Part shown: positions 25,147-33,401 of the stretch, one piece after another
How the letters are laid out: each line of letters starts with the position of its first letter
Numbering within the stretch: position 1 is the stretch's first letter
Origin: Faecalibacterium sp.
Lineage (GTDB): Bacteria; Bacillota; Clostridia; Oscillospirales; Ruminococcaceae
DNA length: 64,000 bases
NCBI GenBank assembly: GCA_020025825.1
Contig: JAHHRL010000008.1
Location: 1-64,000, forward strand
Direction of reading: 5' to 3'
Notes under the pieces: generated by a model
Databases searched by the model: none
Seen by the model: only the letters and a program-made list of their open reading frames with translations
Told to the model about the DNA's origin: nothing
Made by a program: the position numbers and the translations under genes

Positions 25147-25180
25147 TAAAAAAAGGAGAGACCTTTCGGTCCCTCCTTTC
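25147..25180 (-). terminator. Terminator after the symporter gene
   Basis: A 12-bp stem with one mismatch (25153-25164 with 25169-25180) followed on the minus strand by a seven-T run. Confidence 0.85.
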
Positions 25181-25185
25181 AGCAA

Positions 25186-26592
25186 TTACTTTTTCATTTT
25201 TTCTTCGTAGTCACGCAAACTGGATAATGCTTCTTTGGACATTGGCAGTAACGCAATCATGTTGAAAACCGTCATCAAACCAACACCCACGTCACCTAAA
25301 TCCCACACAAACGTGTATGCAGCTAAGCAGCCCACAAACAGCATAACAAGCGCTAACAGCTTGTACAATGTTTGTGACAGCCAGTTATCTCCAAACAGGT
25401 ATGCGATATTAGGTCTTGCATAAAACAAAATGCCAATAAATGTTGAGAAGCTAAACAGCAACAGGATAAGCGCAATAAAAATAACACCAAATGCACCAAA
25501 GTGATATTCCATTGCCGCTTGCAGCAAATCCATGCCGCTCAGATTTGCAATCGTTTCAGCCGGTGCCAGCAACATAATCATAGCGGAGCAGCTGCAAATT
25601 ACAATCGTGTCAATAAAAACGCCAAAAGCCTGCAGTAAACCTACCTTAGCAGGATGTTCTGCATCTGCTGCAGCAGCAGCACACGGTGCTGAGCCGGAAC
25701 CTGCTTCGTTGGAAAACAGACCACGCTTAACGCCGTTCATGATAACGGCACCAATACCGCCTGCAACAACCTGACGTACACCAAATGCTTCCTCAAAAAT
25801 GTTTTGAAGTACCTGCGGAATCAATGTAATATTGCGTGCGATAATAATAAGTGTTGCTGCAAAAAAGCAGCCTGCCATTACGGGAACAACCGCATCCAGA
25901 ACCTTTACCGTTGCATTTTTGCGCAAAACAATCACAGCCGATACTGCCACCAACACCACTGCTGTATAAAGCGGCGGAATCTGAAACGCATTGTACATTG
26001 CAGAGGAAACCGAGTTGCCAATCACCTGGCTAATACCGCACCAGCAAATCAAACCCGATACAGCGAAAAGCACAGCAATTACAGAGTAGCGCATTTTCTT
26101 AGGATCTTTGTGGCGCAGTTTTGCCGCAAAAGCATGAATATAACATGCTGGGCCGCCACGGTAACCGCCGTACAGTGGATCTTCCTCGTGGTATATCTGC
26201 GCCAATGTGGCCTCCATAAACGCCGTGGCAGAACCTACCAAGGCGGAAACCCACATCCAAAATACAGCGCCGGCACCGCCCAGCGAAATAGCAGAAACAA
26301 CACCTACTAAGTTTCCCATGCCGATACGTGTTGCCGTAGAAATAATCAGCGCTTGAAAACCGGATATGTGTCCTCCGCTTTGCTTTTCACGATTTTTAAT
26401 GGTGATACGAATCATTTCCGGAAATAGCCGAACCTGCACAAAGCGGCTTCTCAGGGTAAACCAAATACCTACCGGCACCAAAATCAGCACCAGCAGCGAA
26501 ATACCCAGTTCGCTGCCGCCGGGTAATGGAATGGTAATTAAATCTCCCCACAACAGATTGTAAAAAAAGTAAAGAATCTGCATATCCCACAT
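25186..26592 (-). CDS. Sodium:amino-acid symporter, AGCS family
   Basis: 468 aa polytopic protein of the alanine/glycine:cation symporter family, importing Ala, Gly or related amino acids with Na+. About eleven membrane segments are visible. Family signatures include GMGNLVGVVSAISLGGAGAVFWMW (about 100-123) and NEAGSGSAPCAAAAADAEHPAKVG (about 300-323), the latter containing substrate-binding residues. The start at 26592 has AGAGGGG upstream; the frame is open a further 48 bases without support. It diverges from a LysR gene, with overlapping promoter and a dyad between them, so LysR control is likely. No glycine riboswitch is present in the short leader. Confidence 0.92.
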   Translation of the reverse strand: MWDMQILYFFYNLLWGDLITIPLPGGSELGISLLVLILVPVGIWFTLRSRFVQVRLFPEMIRITIKNREKQSGGHISGFQALIISTATRIGMGNLVGVVSAISLGGAGAVFWMWVSALVGSATAFMEATLAQIYHEEDPLYGGYRGGPACYIHAFAAKLRHKDPKKMRYSVIAVLFAVSGLICWCGISQVIGNSVSSAMYNAFQIPPLYTAVVLVAVSAVIVLRKNATVKVLDAVVPVMAGCFFAATLIIIARNITLIPQVLQNIFEEAFGVRQVVAGGIGAVIMNGVKRGLFSNEAGSGSAPCAAAAADAEHPAKVGLLQAFGVFIDTIVICSCSAMIMLLAPAETIANLSGMDLLQAAMEYHFGAFGVIFIALILLLFSFSTFIGILFYARPNIAYLFGDNWLSQTLYKLLALVMLFVGCLAAYTFVWDLGDVGVGLMTVFNMIALLPMSKEALSSLRDYEEKMKK

Positions 26593-26621
26593 ATTCCCCT
26601 CTCTTGCTTTTTGTTTTGCTT

Positions 26622-26650
26622 TAGTATACAGTAGTATCAATCATTTGTAA
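26622..26650 (-). promoter_or_regulatory. Promoter of the AGCS symporter
   Basis: Minus-strand TTACAA (26650-26645) and TATACT (26627-26622), 17-base spacer. It overlaps the dyad at 26635-26658. Confidence 0.55.
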
Positions 26651-26676
26651 AATTGATAATAAAGATGATTGCAATC
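26635..26676. promoter_or_regulatory. Candidate LysR operators
   Basis: TATCAAT (26635-26641) is mirrored by ATTGATA (26652-26658) across a 10-base spacer. A second perfect palindrome GATTGCAATC lies at 26667-26676. Both sit between the symporter and the LysR start, where LysR-type proteins typically bind T-N11-A dyads. Confidence 0.5.
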
Positions 26677-26703
26677 TAATTATTCGATGTTGGAGGTTGC
26701 ACA

Positions 26704-27591
26704 ATGGATCTCAAAAATCTAACCACCTTTATCCATGTAGCCGAACTTCAAAGCTTTACTAAAGCCGGTGAAAAACTCGGCTATTCCCAGTCCACTATTT
26801 CTTTTCAAATACGCCAATTGGAAAACGAACTTGGCTTTCCTTTGTTTGAGCGCATCAGCCATACCGTTACCTTAACCGAGCATGGTGCCCGCCTGCTAAA
26901 GTTTTCGCATCAAGTACAAGCTATGCTGCAAGACCTAATGCAAGCCAGTACCAATCCCCAAAAAGTCCGTGGCTTGGTACGTCTGGCCATGGCAGACTCT
27001 CTTTCTGTAGCGCTTATCCACCACATTTATCCTGATTTACATCGAAACTATCCTGACATAACACTGGAGTGCACAACTGCCGGCACGCCCGAGCTATCCC
27101 GTTTTCTAAACCAAAATGAAGCAGATTTGGTGTATACCATGGACAGCCACATCTACAACGCTAACTACGTTATTTTGAAGGAAACACGCATCCCAACCCA
27201 CTTTATTTGCAGCCCGTCCAATCCGCTTGCACAGCGGGATTTTGTCCCGATAGAAGAACTTGTGCAGCAGCCTTTTCTGCTTACTGAAAACGGTATGAGT
27301 TATCGGCGCATACTAGATGAAACTCTTGCTGCACGCTCTTTGGAAATTAAGCCGGTGTTTGTAAGCGGTGACACCCATTTGCTGTGTACCCTTGTATCGC
27401 AAGGCTGCGGCTTATCCTTGCTGCCTAACTATGTATGCCGCCATATGCTGGAAACAGGCGCTCTGTGCGAGGTAAAAACCGACGAGGACATTCGTCCCGT
27501 AGTATGGGCACAGTTGCTCCACCACCGCAATAAATGGGTCTCAGACGCAATGCGTATCGTTATCGACGCTCTCCGCAACTGCGAATTATAA
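26704..27591 (+). CDS. LysR-family transcriptional regulator
   Basis: 295 aa. The N-terminal winged HTH (MDLKNLTTFIHVAELQSFTK... with SYSQSTISFQIRQLENELGFPLFER at about 27-51) is canonical, followed by a periplasmic-binding-like effector domain (about 90-290; RGLVRLAMADSL begins the domain). GGAGG precedes the ATG. It is transcribed away from the AGCS symporter, from which I infer that it senses an amino acid or related metabolite and controls that transporter and itself. The effector cannot be read from sequence. Confidence 0.92.
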   Translation: MDLKNLTTFIHVAELQSFTKAGEKLGYSQSTISFQIRQLENELGFPLFERISHTVTLTEHGARLLKFSHQVQAMLQDLMQASTNPQKVRGLVRLAMADSLSVALIHHIYPDLHRNYPDITLECTTAGTPELSRFLNQNEADLVYTMDSHIYNANYVILKETRIPTHFICSPSNPLAQRDFVPIEELVQQPFLLTENGMSYRRILDETLAARSLEIKPVFVSGDTHLLCTLVSQGCGLSLLPNYVCRHMLETGALCEVKTDEDIRPVVWAQLLHHRNKWVSDAMRIVIDALRNCEL

Positions 27592-27599
27592 CCATATAC

Positions 27600-27648
27600 A
27601 AAAACACCGCCCTATTATGGTACAAAGCCATAGTACAGTGGTGTTTTT
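27600..27648. terminator. Bidirectional terminator between convergent genes
   Basis: AAAAACACC (27600-27608) pairs with GGTGTTTTT (27640-27648), with an inner stem CTATTATGG/CCATAGTA. Serves both the LysR gene and the leftward XRE gene. Confidence 0.8.
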
Positions 27649-27673
27649 GCTATAAACGAATAAAAACGTATTT

Positions 27674-28729
27674 TCAGTCCTGACCGTCAAATTCACTTAT
27701 GGCCGCTTGAAATATCTCATTGTCTTTCAAAAAAGCTGTATCGTCTTCCGTGCAAATGGAATCAATCAGAATTTTTCTCATCCGTGTGCCAAATGCCGCA
27801 TCTTCTTTTTTGCTTTTGATATGGCGATATAGCGGTGATTTGTTGATATCCCGCTTATGTGTTAGCGCTTTCAGCATGGGCACAAGCGCCTGCACCAATT
27901 TTGCAGGATTTTTTTGTGCAGCATAAAGCTGAAACTCCGCTGCATAGCGATTATACTCCCATAAATCAAATATCTCGGCGCATTTTTTCGATACGTCTGC
28001 AATATATTCTGCATCTTCTGTTCGGTTTTGCTGCAACGCAATTTCCATCAGCAACATAAGCGTCTGCTGCACCTCATTTGTAAGCGAAAGCAGTTTTTCT
28101 TCTTCTATTTTTGCAGCTTCTTCCAATTTTCCCATTGTCATATAGAGGCTGGCCTGTATTTGCTTTTTATCTACAGGACTTTTCTCCGGCAACGTTTGTA
28201 ATAGCTCCTGTGCTGCTTCGTATTCCTTTCGCTCTCTGTACATCGAAATCAAAACTGATTTTGCACGATTGCGTATATTCTCATCGTTGCTGTTTAGCGC
28301 ACGCTGATATAATTCTTCCACCTCATTTTTGTAATTTGCGGTATTTTCTGCCTTTGGCTGCATGGTTAATGCACCATCTAAAAACATAGCCGTATTTAAT
28401 ATCAATGCATAACAAGTGGGAAATTCTTTTATCTTATCCATTGCCAGCTCAAAAACCTTCTCAAATCCATCTGATGCCAAACTTTCCGATAAACTATTCA
28501 GAAACAGTGCAATTTCTTTTTCCGATAAATCATCTTGGAAAGACAAAAGTGTATTTAAGTCTGTACCAAGCAGTCGGGCCAATATCGGCAGAAGTGTTAT
28601 ATCCGGATAAGATACGCCTTTCTCCCATTTATTCACGGCCGGTGCAGTTACCCCAAGATACCCCGCAAGCTGTTCCTGTGTCAGCTGCTTTGCAATACGT
28701 CGCTCCCGAATGATTTCACTCAACTTCAT
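27674..28729 (-). CDS. XRE-family regulator with TPR-like domain
   Basis: 351 aa. An N-terminal HTH_3 domain (MKLSEIIRERRIAKQ...TQEQLAGYLGVTAPAVNKWEKGVSYPD, 1-50) is followed by a long helical region (about 75-350) that looks like TPR repeats, for example the paired helices at NEVEELYQRALNSNDENIRNRAKSVL. Such architecture is common in clostridial regulators, some of which bind peptides. The start at 28729 has GGGGAG upstream; the 27 bases before it are open but unsupported. It is convergent to the LysR gene and stands alone. No target is evident. Confidence 0.85.
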   Translation of the reverse strand: MKLSEIIRERRIAKQLTQEQLAGYLGVTAPAVNKWEKGVSYPDITLLPILARLLGTDLNTLLSFQDDLSEKEIALFLNSLSESLASDGFEKVFELAMDKIKEFPTCYALILNTAMFLDGALTMQPKAENTANYKNEVEELYQRALNSNDENIRNRAKSVLISMYRERKEYEAAQELLQTLPEKSPVDKKQIQASLYMTMGKLEEAAKIEEEKLLSLTNEVQQTLMLLMEIALQQNRTEDAEYIADVSKKCAEIFDLWEYNRYAAEFQLYAAQKNPAKLVQALVPMLKALTHKRDINKSPLYRHIKSKKEDAAFGTRMRKILIDSICTEDDTAFLKDNEIFQAAISEFDGQD

Positions 28730-28859
28730 ACCGTTTCTCCCCGCCTTTCTTACCACTATTTTACCATCTGTCCTTCCTGCTGACTATTGAATCCTTTTTA
28801 CGTTTTACAAACAAAAATAAACCGTACGTTAACATTTTCTCGTACTCTCCACTCCTGTA

Positions 28860-28913
28860 AATATAAAAAAGAACAATGACGAATCCCATAAAAGAATTTG
28901 CATTGTTCTTTTT
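28860..28913 (-). terminator. Second hairpin downstream of tRNA-Leu
   Basis: AAAAAGAACAATG (28866-28878 region) pairs with CATTGTTCTTTTT (28901-28913), with a long loop and a T run on the minus strand. It may be a back-up terminator protecting the XRE gene from tRNA read-through. Confidence 0.45.
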
Positions 28914-28940
28914 GTGTGCATTATTTTCATTTTTGCAAAA

Positions 28941-28970
28941 GAAAAAGCCCATCACTTTCGTGATGGGCTT
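28941..28970 (-). terminator. Terminator of tRNA-Leu
   Basis: An 11-bp perfect stem (28945-28955 with 28960-28970) with a GAAA-type loop and a T run on the minus strand. The first base of the stem is the last base of the tRNA CCA. Confidence 0.85.
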
Positions 28971-29056
28971 GGTGCGGATAAGAGGACTTGAACCTCCACA
29001 ACCTCGCGGTCATTAGAACCTGAATCTAACGCGTCTGCCAATTCCGCCATATCCGC
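28970..29056 (-). tRNA. tRNA-Leu (anticodon CAG)
   Basis: 87 bases including CCA, with the long variable arm of class II tRNAs. Acceptor stem GCGGATA/TATCCGC, D arm TGGCGGAATTGGCAGACGC, anticodon stem TTAGA/TCTAA with loop TTCAGGT (anticodon CAG), T arm GGAGG-TTCAAGT-CCTCT. Confidence 0.95.
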
Positions 29057-29249
29057 ATATTGCTCTAACAGAGAGAATTATATCTCATATTTTTCTATTT
29101 GTCAACACATTTTCATTCAAAACTTCTTTTTTTCTCAAATTCTAAGCCGTTTATTCCTCAGTGTCCCTCTGGTGCTGAATGCAAAAGTATATTTCCCCCT
29201 ATCGTTTTACGAATTTCTATGATACATAATTCCATTTTCCTGTAAAACA

Positions 29250-29279
29250 AAAAAAGAGCGAGCTCGAAAGCTCGCTCTT
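29250..29279 (-). terminator. Terminator of ssrA
   Basis: An 11-bp perfect stem (29254-29264 with 29269-29279) around a four-base loop with TTTTTGTTTT after it on the minus strand, 34 bases after the tmRNA 3' end. Confidence 0.9.
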
Positions 29280-29312
29280 CCCGCTGGCTCAAGGTTCGAG
29301 CCATGCGGCTGT

Positions 29313-29656
29313 TGGTGGAGGCGATGGGAGTCGAACCCATGTCCGAAAAGAGGTCAGTATGAGTATCTCCGGGTGCAGGCGATCAACAACATTCCCTCTG
29401 CGCCACGCCGACCGTCAGGCTAGCACTTCAGTAGCTTCATAAGTTCCTGCCAGACCGCAAAGCTTAGGTCTGTTCAGGTTGTGTGTCTAAGCACGCCCTG
29501 GCCCCACACGACACAAAAGTGGGCAGGACGGCGGCACTCAGGCCGCGATTAACTGAGTATTGTTGTCAGTTATTGTTTATGGGGCTTTTTTAGCAGGCTC
29601 CCCACTGCTACCCGCTGCTCAAGCCTCACTCTCCCCGTCGAAACCATTACGCCCCC
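29313..29656 (-). ncRNA. ssrA: Transfer-messenger RNA (tmRNA)
   Basis: About 344 bases including encoded CCA. The ends form the tRNA-Ala-like domain: GGGGGCG at the 5' end pairs with CGCCTCC before ACCA, including a G3:U pair, and the T arm TGGGTTCGACTCCCA is clear. The 5' GGTTTCGACGGGG consensus is present. The tag frame reads on the minus strand from 29567 to the TGA at 29538 and encodes DNNTQLIAA, preceded by the usual TAACT. With the charged Ala the tag is A-DNNTQLIAA. smpB lies immediately upstream. It rescues stalled ribosomes by trans-translation. Confidence 0.95.
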
Positions 29657-29720
29657 ATATAGGGGGCATCTCCGTGGAGAAGATGCCCTTGCTTTATCCT
29701 ATAAACCGTTTCCGGTTGGA

Positions 29721-30203
29721 TCAATAGTATCTGCCATTGGATTTAATGGCACGGTCTATGCTGCGCTTCGCATCCCGTCTGGCGGCATCTTCACGCTTAT
29801 CATAGATTTTTTTACCCTTACATAAGCCAAGCTCCAGTTTTACACGGCCGTGCTTAAAATATAAGCTTAACGGAACCATGGTGTATCCCTGCAACTTGCA
29901 TTGTTGACCTAAATGCCGAATCTCATTCTTATGCGCCAGCAATTGGCGTGGACGAGAAGGATCCTGATTAAAAATGTTGCCGTGATCGTATGGGCTGATG
30001 TGGATGCCCTTTGCAATCAAGTCGCCATCTTCAATGTCAATCCAGCTGTCTTTCAGGGTAACAGTACCGGCACGCAGGCTTTTTACCTCAGTGCCTTTTA
30101 ATTCGATACCGGTTTCCAGCGTTTCAATGACAAAGTACGAATGCCGTACTTCACGGTTTGTTGCAATGGTTTTTGTTGCAGGCTTTGTTCCCTTAGTTGC
30201 CAT
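29721..30203 (-). CDS. smpB: SsrA-binding protein SmpB
   Basis: 160 aa beta-barrel protein that carries tmRNA to stalled ribosomes. Conserved parts are the NREVRHSYF...ETLETGIELKGTEVKSLR N-terminal region, SYISPYDHGN-like IHISPYDHGNIFNQDPSRPRQLL, and a basic C-terminal tail (KKIYDKREDAARRDAKRSIDRA). The start at 30203 has a GGAAAGGAG ribosome site. It is adjacent to and co-oriented with ssrA (64 bases between), a functional pairing. Confidence 0.97.
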   Translation of the reverse strand: MATKGTKPATKTIATNREVRHSYFVIETLETGIELKGTEVKSLRAGTVTLKDSWIDIEDGDLIAKGIHISPYDHGNIFNQDPSRPRQLLAHKNEIRHLGQQCKLQGYTMVPLSLYFKHGRVKLELGLCKGKKIYDKREDAARRDAKRSIDRAIKSNGRYY

Positions 30204-30243
30204 CTAAAACGCTCCTTTCCGGTAAGATTTGTACTGGATAGTT

Positions 30244-30271
30244 AGTATACCACATTTTTGTGCGAATGCAA
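30244..30271 (-). promoter_or_regulatory. Promoter of smpB
   Basis: Minus-strand TTGCAT (30271-30266) and TATACT (30249-30244), 16-base spacer, about 40 bases before the smpB ATG. Confidence 0.6.
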
Positions 30272-30282
30272 GCGAAATCTGC

Positions 30283-30882
30283 TTACAGCTCATCACGGCC
30301 GGACAATGCACGATACAAAGTAGTCTCGTCCGCATACTCCAAGCTGGAGCCAACCGGCAAGCCGTATGCCAAGCGGCTGGTTTTAATGCCCATAGGCTTA
30401 ATCAGGCGTGCCAGATACATGGCTGTAGCTTCCCCTTCCACCGTGGGGTTTGTTGCCATAATAACTTCCTTAACAGTGCCATCGCCCAAGCGGGCCAGCA
30501 GCTGTTTAATCGTCAGTTGTTCGGCCCCAACACCGTCCATAGGGCTGATTAAGCCATGCAGTACATGATACAGGCCATGATACTCTCTTGTACGTTCAAA
30601 CGCAGCAATATCACGTGGATTTTCCACTACACAAATTACGGAGTGGTCACGCTTGGCGCTTGCACAAATAGAGCAAACATCCTGCTCGGTATAATCCTGA
30701 CACAAACGGCAGCGGTGCAGCTTTGTATGTGCACCACGGATTGCGTCTGCCAAAGCCTGTGCATCCGCAGGCGACATACTTAACACCTGGTAAGCCATTC
30801 GAGTAGCGCCTTTGCGGCCTACTCCGGGAAATTTCGAAAATTCATCGATGAGCCGTTCCAACGGCGCAGCGTTAAAGCCCAT
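30283..30882 (-). CDS. recR: Recombination protein RecR
   Basis: 199 aa, standard length. It acts with RecO/RecF in loading RecA at gaps. Visible are the N-terminal HhH (LIDEFSKFPGVGRKGATRMAYQVL, 10-33), a C4 zinc finger (CRLCQDYTEQDVCSIC, 57-72) and the Toprim domain (VICVVENPRDIAAFERTREYHGLYHVLHG, about 80-108). It is the last gene of the dnaX-ybaB-recR operon. Confidence 0.97.
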   Translation of the reverse strand: MGFNAAPLERLIDEFSKFPGVGRKGATRMAYQVLSMSPADAQALADAIRGAHTKLHRCRLCQDYTEQDVCSICASAKRDHSVICVVENPRDIAAFERTREYHGLYHVLHGLISPMDGVGAEQLTIKQLLARLGDGTVKEVIMATNPTVEGEATAMYLARLIKPMGIKTSRLAYGLPVGSSLEYADETTLYRALSGRDEL

Positions 30883-30907
30883 TCTGGCGCTCTCCTTTTC
30901 TAGAATC

Positions 30908-31243
30908 TTACAGGCCCAGGTTCATACCGCCGGTAATTTTACCCATTGCGTCAGAAGCTGCTTCGTCCACCTTTGCAACGGTAGCATTCACTGCTGCTGC
31001 AATCAGGTCTTCCAGCATTTCAATATCGTCAGGGTCAACAGCTTCGGGCTTAATCTTAATAGCAGAAACCTCGTGCTTACCGTTCATAGTAACAGTAACC
31101 ATCTCGCCGGATGCGCTGCCGGTGTACTCGGTAGCTTCCAGTTCTGCCTGCTTTGCCTTCATATCGTCCTGCATTTTCTGGGCCTGACGCATCAAAGCGT
31201 TCATATCGGGGCGGCCAAAACCCTGGGGCATTCTTGCTTTCAT
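30908..31243 (-). CDS. YbaB/EbfC nucleoid-associated protein
   Basis: 111 aa DNA-binding protein of the YbaB/EbfC family, forming a tweezer-like dimer. Motifs: MNALMRQAQKMQDDMKAKQAELEATEYTGSASGEMVTVTMNGKHEV and the C-terminal DEASDAMGKITGGMNLGL. The N terminus is Met/Gly-rich as in Firmicute homologues. The start at 31243 has AAAGGA upstream; a frame extending to 31273 overlaps the dnaX stop and lacks a ribosome site. dnaX-ybaB-recR order is conserved across bacteria. Confidence 0.95.
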   Translation of the reverse strand: MKARMPQGFGRPDMNALMRQAQKMQDDMKAKQAELEATEYTGSASGEMVTVTMNGKHEVSAIKIKPEAVDPDDIEMLEDLIAAAVNATVAKVDEAASDAMGKITGGMNLGL

Positions 31244-31272
31244 AGTTTTGTATCCTTTCTTTGTCCGAAGCA

Positions 31273-33039
31273 TTAGCGTCGGCTGTTTTCGGTATTTTTT
31301 ATTACAACTTCCAGACCCAGCTGTTGCAGCTGTTCCAAAGTTTGTTCAGCGTTTTCTACTTGCTCATTTTGTGGCTTTGCTTCATAAGGGCCAATGCCGC
31401 ACTGAATTCCCGTTACCTGTGCAATTACTGTTTTGATAGACTTTTGGCTTGCCTTATTGGCACGAATAAAATCACGGAACATACTGCCGCCGTCAATCAA
31501 AACACGGCGTCCATCAAAGTAAGCTTTGGAATTTTTCAGATACGGATACAGCATCGGGTCGTGATTTTGCAGCTGTTCCACAACCTGCGGCCAAGAGGTA
31601 AACTCTCCCGGCGCAGGCTTTTCAGCTTCCACCGGTTTAGCCGCAATCGGGGCTTGTACCGGAGCCTGCTCCTTCGGTTTTGGTACTTCCACAGGCTGTA
31701 CTGGCTCCTTATCCCATGGCGGCAATTCCTCCGCCAACTGCTGTATGGGCTGTGCATTTTCTGTAGTGCTTATGGGTTCTTCCACATCCCAAGGCGGCAG
31801 CTCTGCAGGTTCAGCTTTTCCCTCTGGTTGTACCTGCGGCGCAGTAGAGACAGGGCTTGACTGTACAGGCATTGCCGCAAACGGACGTACCGTCTGCGCA
31901 GATGCAGCCTGTTGCATGGGCTGTACCTGCGGCTGTACAACTGCAACTGTTGTTTCCAGCGGCGCTTCGGTTAAAGAGAACAATGCCAGCTCCAGCGCAA
32001 TGCGTTGATTATTGCCACGTGTCATCTTTTCCATAGCGCTGCCAATCGCACGAATCGCACGAATCGACTCCGCCTGCGGAATCTGCTTTGCCTTTTCCAG
32101 ATAAAGGGCTTCTTCCTCCGGACTGGTGCCGGAAAGCAGGCTTTTTCCGCCGGGCAATGCCGCCAACATCAGGTTGCGGTAGTGACCTACCAGCTCATCC
32201 GCCAATCGTTTCATGTCCACCGACTGCTGGCGCAAGGAAGCCAACTCCGAAAGCGCCATTGCACCATCTTTGGCAGCAATCGCATCGGACAAGCGGAACA
32301 GGTAACTGCGGTCTGTAACGCCTGCCATACGGCGCACCAAATCCGCATCAATAGACTGAGCAACGCCTGCACAGGTATCCAAAATAGAGAGTGCATCACG
32401 CAATGCGCCATCTGCCAAACGGGCAATCAAATTGGCGGCATCTTCCGTAACATTCAGCTGCTCTGCCTGTGCTACCTGCACCACACGTCCGGCAATATCC
32501 TCCGGCCGAATGCGTGTAAAATCATAGCGTTGGCAACGGGACAATATGGTGGCAGGCACCTTATGAATCTCCGTAGTTGCCAAAATAAAAATGACATGGG
32601 CAGGTGGTTCTTCCAATGTTTTCAGCAGCGCATTAAAGGCCGCTACCGAAAGCATATGCACCTCGTCGATGATATAAACTTTATACTTGCAGGCACTCGG
32701 CGTATAGGCCGTTTCGTCACGCAAATCACGGATATCGTCTACACCATTGTTAGACGCAGCGTCCATTTCCACAACATCCAGCAAGCTGCCGTTATCAATT
32801 CCACGGCAAACTTCACACTCTCCGCAAGGGTCTCCGTTATCAGGGTGCAGGCAGTTTACAGCTTTTGCAAAAATTTTTGCGCAGGTGGTTTTACCTGTAC
32901 CACGTACACCTGTAAACAAGTATGCATGGCCTACACGACCTGCAACAATCTGGTTTTTCAGTGCAGTTACAATGGCTTTTTGCCCTACCACATCTTCAAA
33001 GCGCTGGGGGCGCCATTTACGATAAAGCGCACGATACAT
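31273..33039 (-). CDS. dnaX: DNA polymerase III gamma/tau subunit
   Basis: 588 aa clamp-loader ATPase. The AAA+ domain carries Walker A GVRGTGKT (44-51), a C4 zinc module (CLHPDNGDPCGECEVC, about 64-79), Walker B IDEVHML and sensor 1 ATTEIHK; the arginine-finger SRC is at LSRCQRYDF. Domain III spans about 240-350, then a Pro/Gln-rich linker (about 360-470) and a C-terminal tau-like domain that should bind PolC. The full-length tau is read without an obvious slippery heptamer for a short gamma form. SRP RNA lies directly upstream, as in many Firmicutes. Confidence 0.96.
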   Translation of the reverse strand: MYRALYRKWRPQRFEDVVGQKAIVTALKNQIVAGRVGHAYLFTGVRGTGKTTCAKIFAKAVNCLHPDNGDPCGECEVCRGIDNGSLLDVVEMDAASNNGVDDIRDLRDETAYTPSACKYKVYIIDEVHMLSVAAFNALLKTLEEPPAHVIFILATTEIHKVPATILSRCQRYDFTRIRPEDIAGRVVQVAQAEQLNVTEDAANLIARLADGALRDALSILDTCAGVAQSIDADLVRRMAGVTDRSYLFRLSDAIAAKDGAMALSELASLRQQSVDMKRLADELVGHYRNLMLAALPGGKSLLSGTSPEEEALYLEKAKQIPQAESIRAIRAIGSAMEKMTRGNNQRIALELALFSLTEAPLETTVAVVQPQVQPMQQAASAQTVRPFAAMPVQSSPVSTAPQVQPEGKAEPAELPPWDVEEPISTTENAQPIQQLAEELPPWDKEPVQPVEVPKPKEQAPVQAPIAAKPVEAEKPAPGEFTSWPQVVEQLQNHDPMLYPYLKNSKAYFDGRRVLIDGGSMFRDFIRANKASQKSIKTVIAQVTGIQCGIGPYEAKPQNEQVENAEQTLEQLQQLGLEVVIKNTENSRR

Positions 33040-33068
33040 AGGCTACACCCCTCCCCTTAAAATTACAA

Positions 33069-33107
33069 TAAAAAACCGGCCAGAGCCGCGGGGTACATTC
33101 CCCGCCT
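33069..33107 (-). terminator. Terminator of SRP RNA
   Basis: Minus-strand GCGGGG/CCCCGC hairpin (33090-33106) then a CGGC/GCCG hairpin (33077-33088) followed by TTTTTT. It separates the SRP RNA from dnaX, 30 bases on. Confidence 0.6.
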
Positions 33108-33108
33108 T

Positions 33109-33240
33109 GCGGAGCTCGGCATACAGATGCAGGGTGACTGCGGCGCACGGTACGGACGCTTAAGGCTGCTTGGTTCCCCACCTGACCTGGTTCACGGCCG
33201 GACCATCGCACAGGCCCCGCATCTGTATGCCGAACCACGC
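33109..33240 (-). ncRNA. ffs: Signal recognition particle RNA, small bacterial type
   Basis: A 4.5S-like hairpin of about 132 bases. A long outer stem joins 33231-33219 and 33130-33118 perfectly (13 bp) and extends outward with one mismatch. The apical S domain carries the conserved ACCAGGTCAGG ... GGAA tetraloop ... AGCAGCC asymmetric loop that binds Ffh. No Alu domain is seen, so this is the short form. The position upstream of dnaX is common in Firmicutes. Exact processed ends are inferred. Confidence 0.9.
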
Positions 33241-33264
33241 AGCAGGCGCTGTCCGGTAGTGTCT

Positions 33265-33293
33265 ATTATAATATAAGTCTGCCCCAAATGCAA
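33265..33293 (-). promoter_or_regulatory. Promoter of SRP RNA
   Basis: Minus-strand TTGCAT (33293-33288) and TATAAT (33270-33265) with a 17-base spacer, about 25 bases before the hairpin. Confidence 0.75.
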
Positions 33294-33345
33294 GCAAAAC
33301 AGCCCTGCATTTTCCTGAGATTACGCTGTAAATAAAAATTTTACA

Positions 33346-33385
33346 AAAATCCCGAAACGTCCGTTCAGGCACATTTCGGGATTTT
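33346..33385 (-). terminator. Terminator after mgsA
   Basis: A 12-bp stem (33346-33357 with 33374-33385), 16 bases after the mgsA stop, with a T-rich 3' side on the minus strand. It closes the mre-mrdA-mgsA block. Confidence 0.85.
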
Positions 33386-33401
33386 GTATGCGGCAAGTTG
33401 T

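Noticed and set aside
26593..26703. Possible glycine riboswitch before the AGCS symporter
   Set aside because: The leader after the promoter is only about 30 bases; there is no room for the aptamer, and the region shows regulator dyads instead.
31273..33039. Programmed frameshift site in dnaX
   Set aside because: I found no A-rich slippery heptamer with a following stem in the linker, so only the long product is supported.
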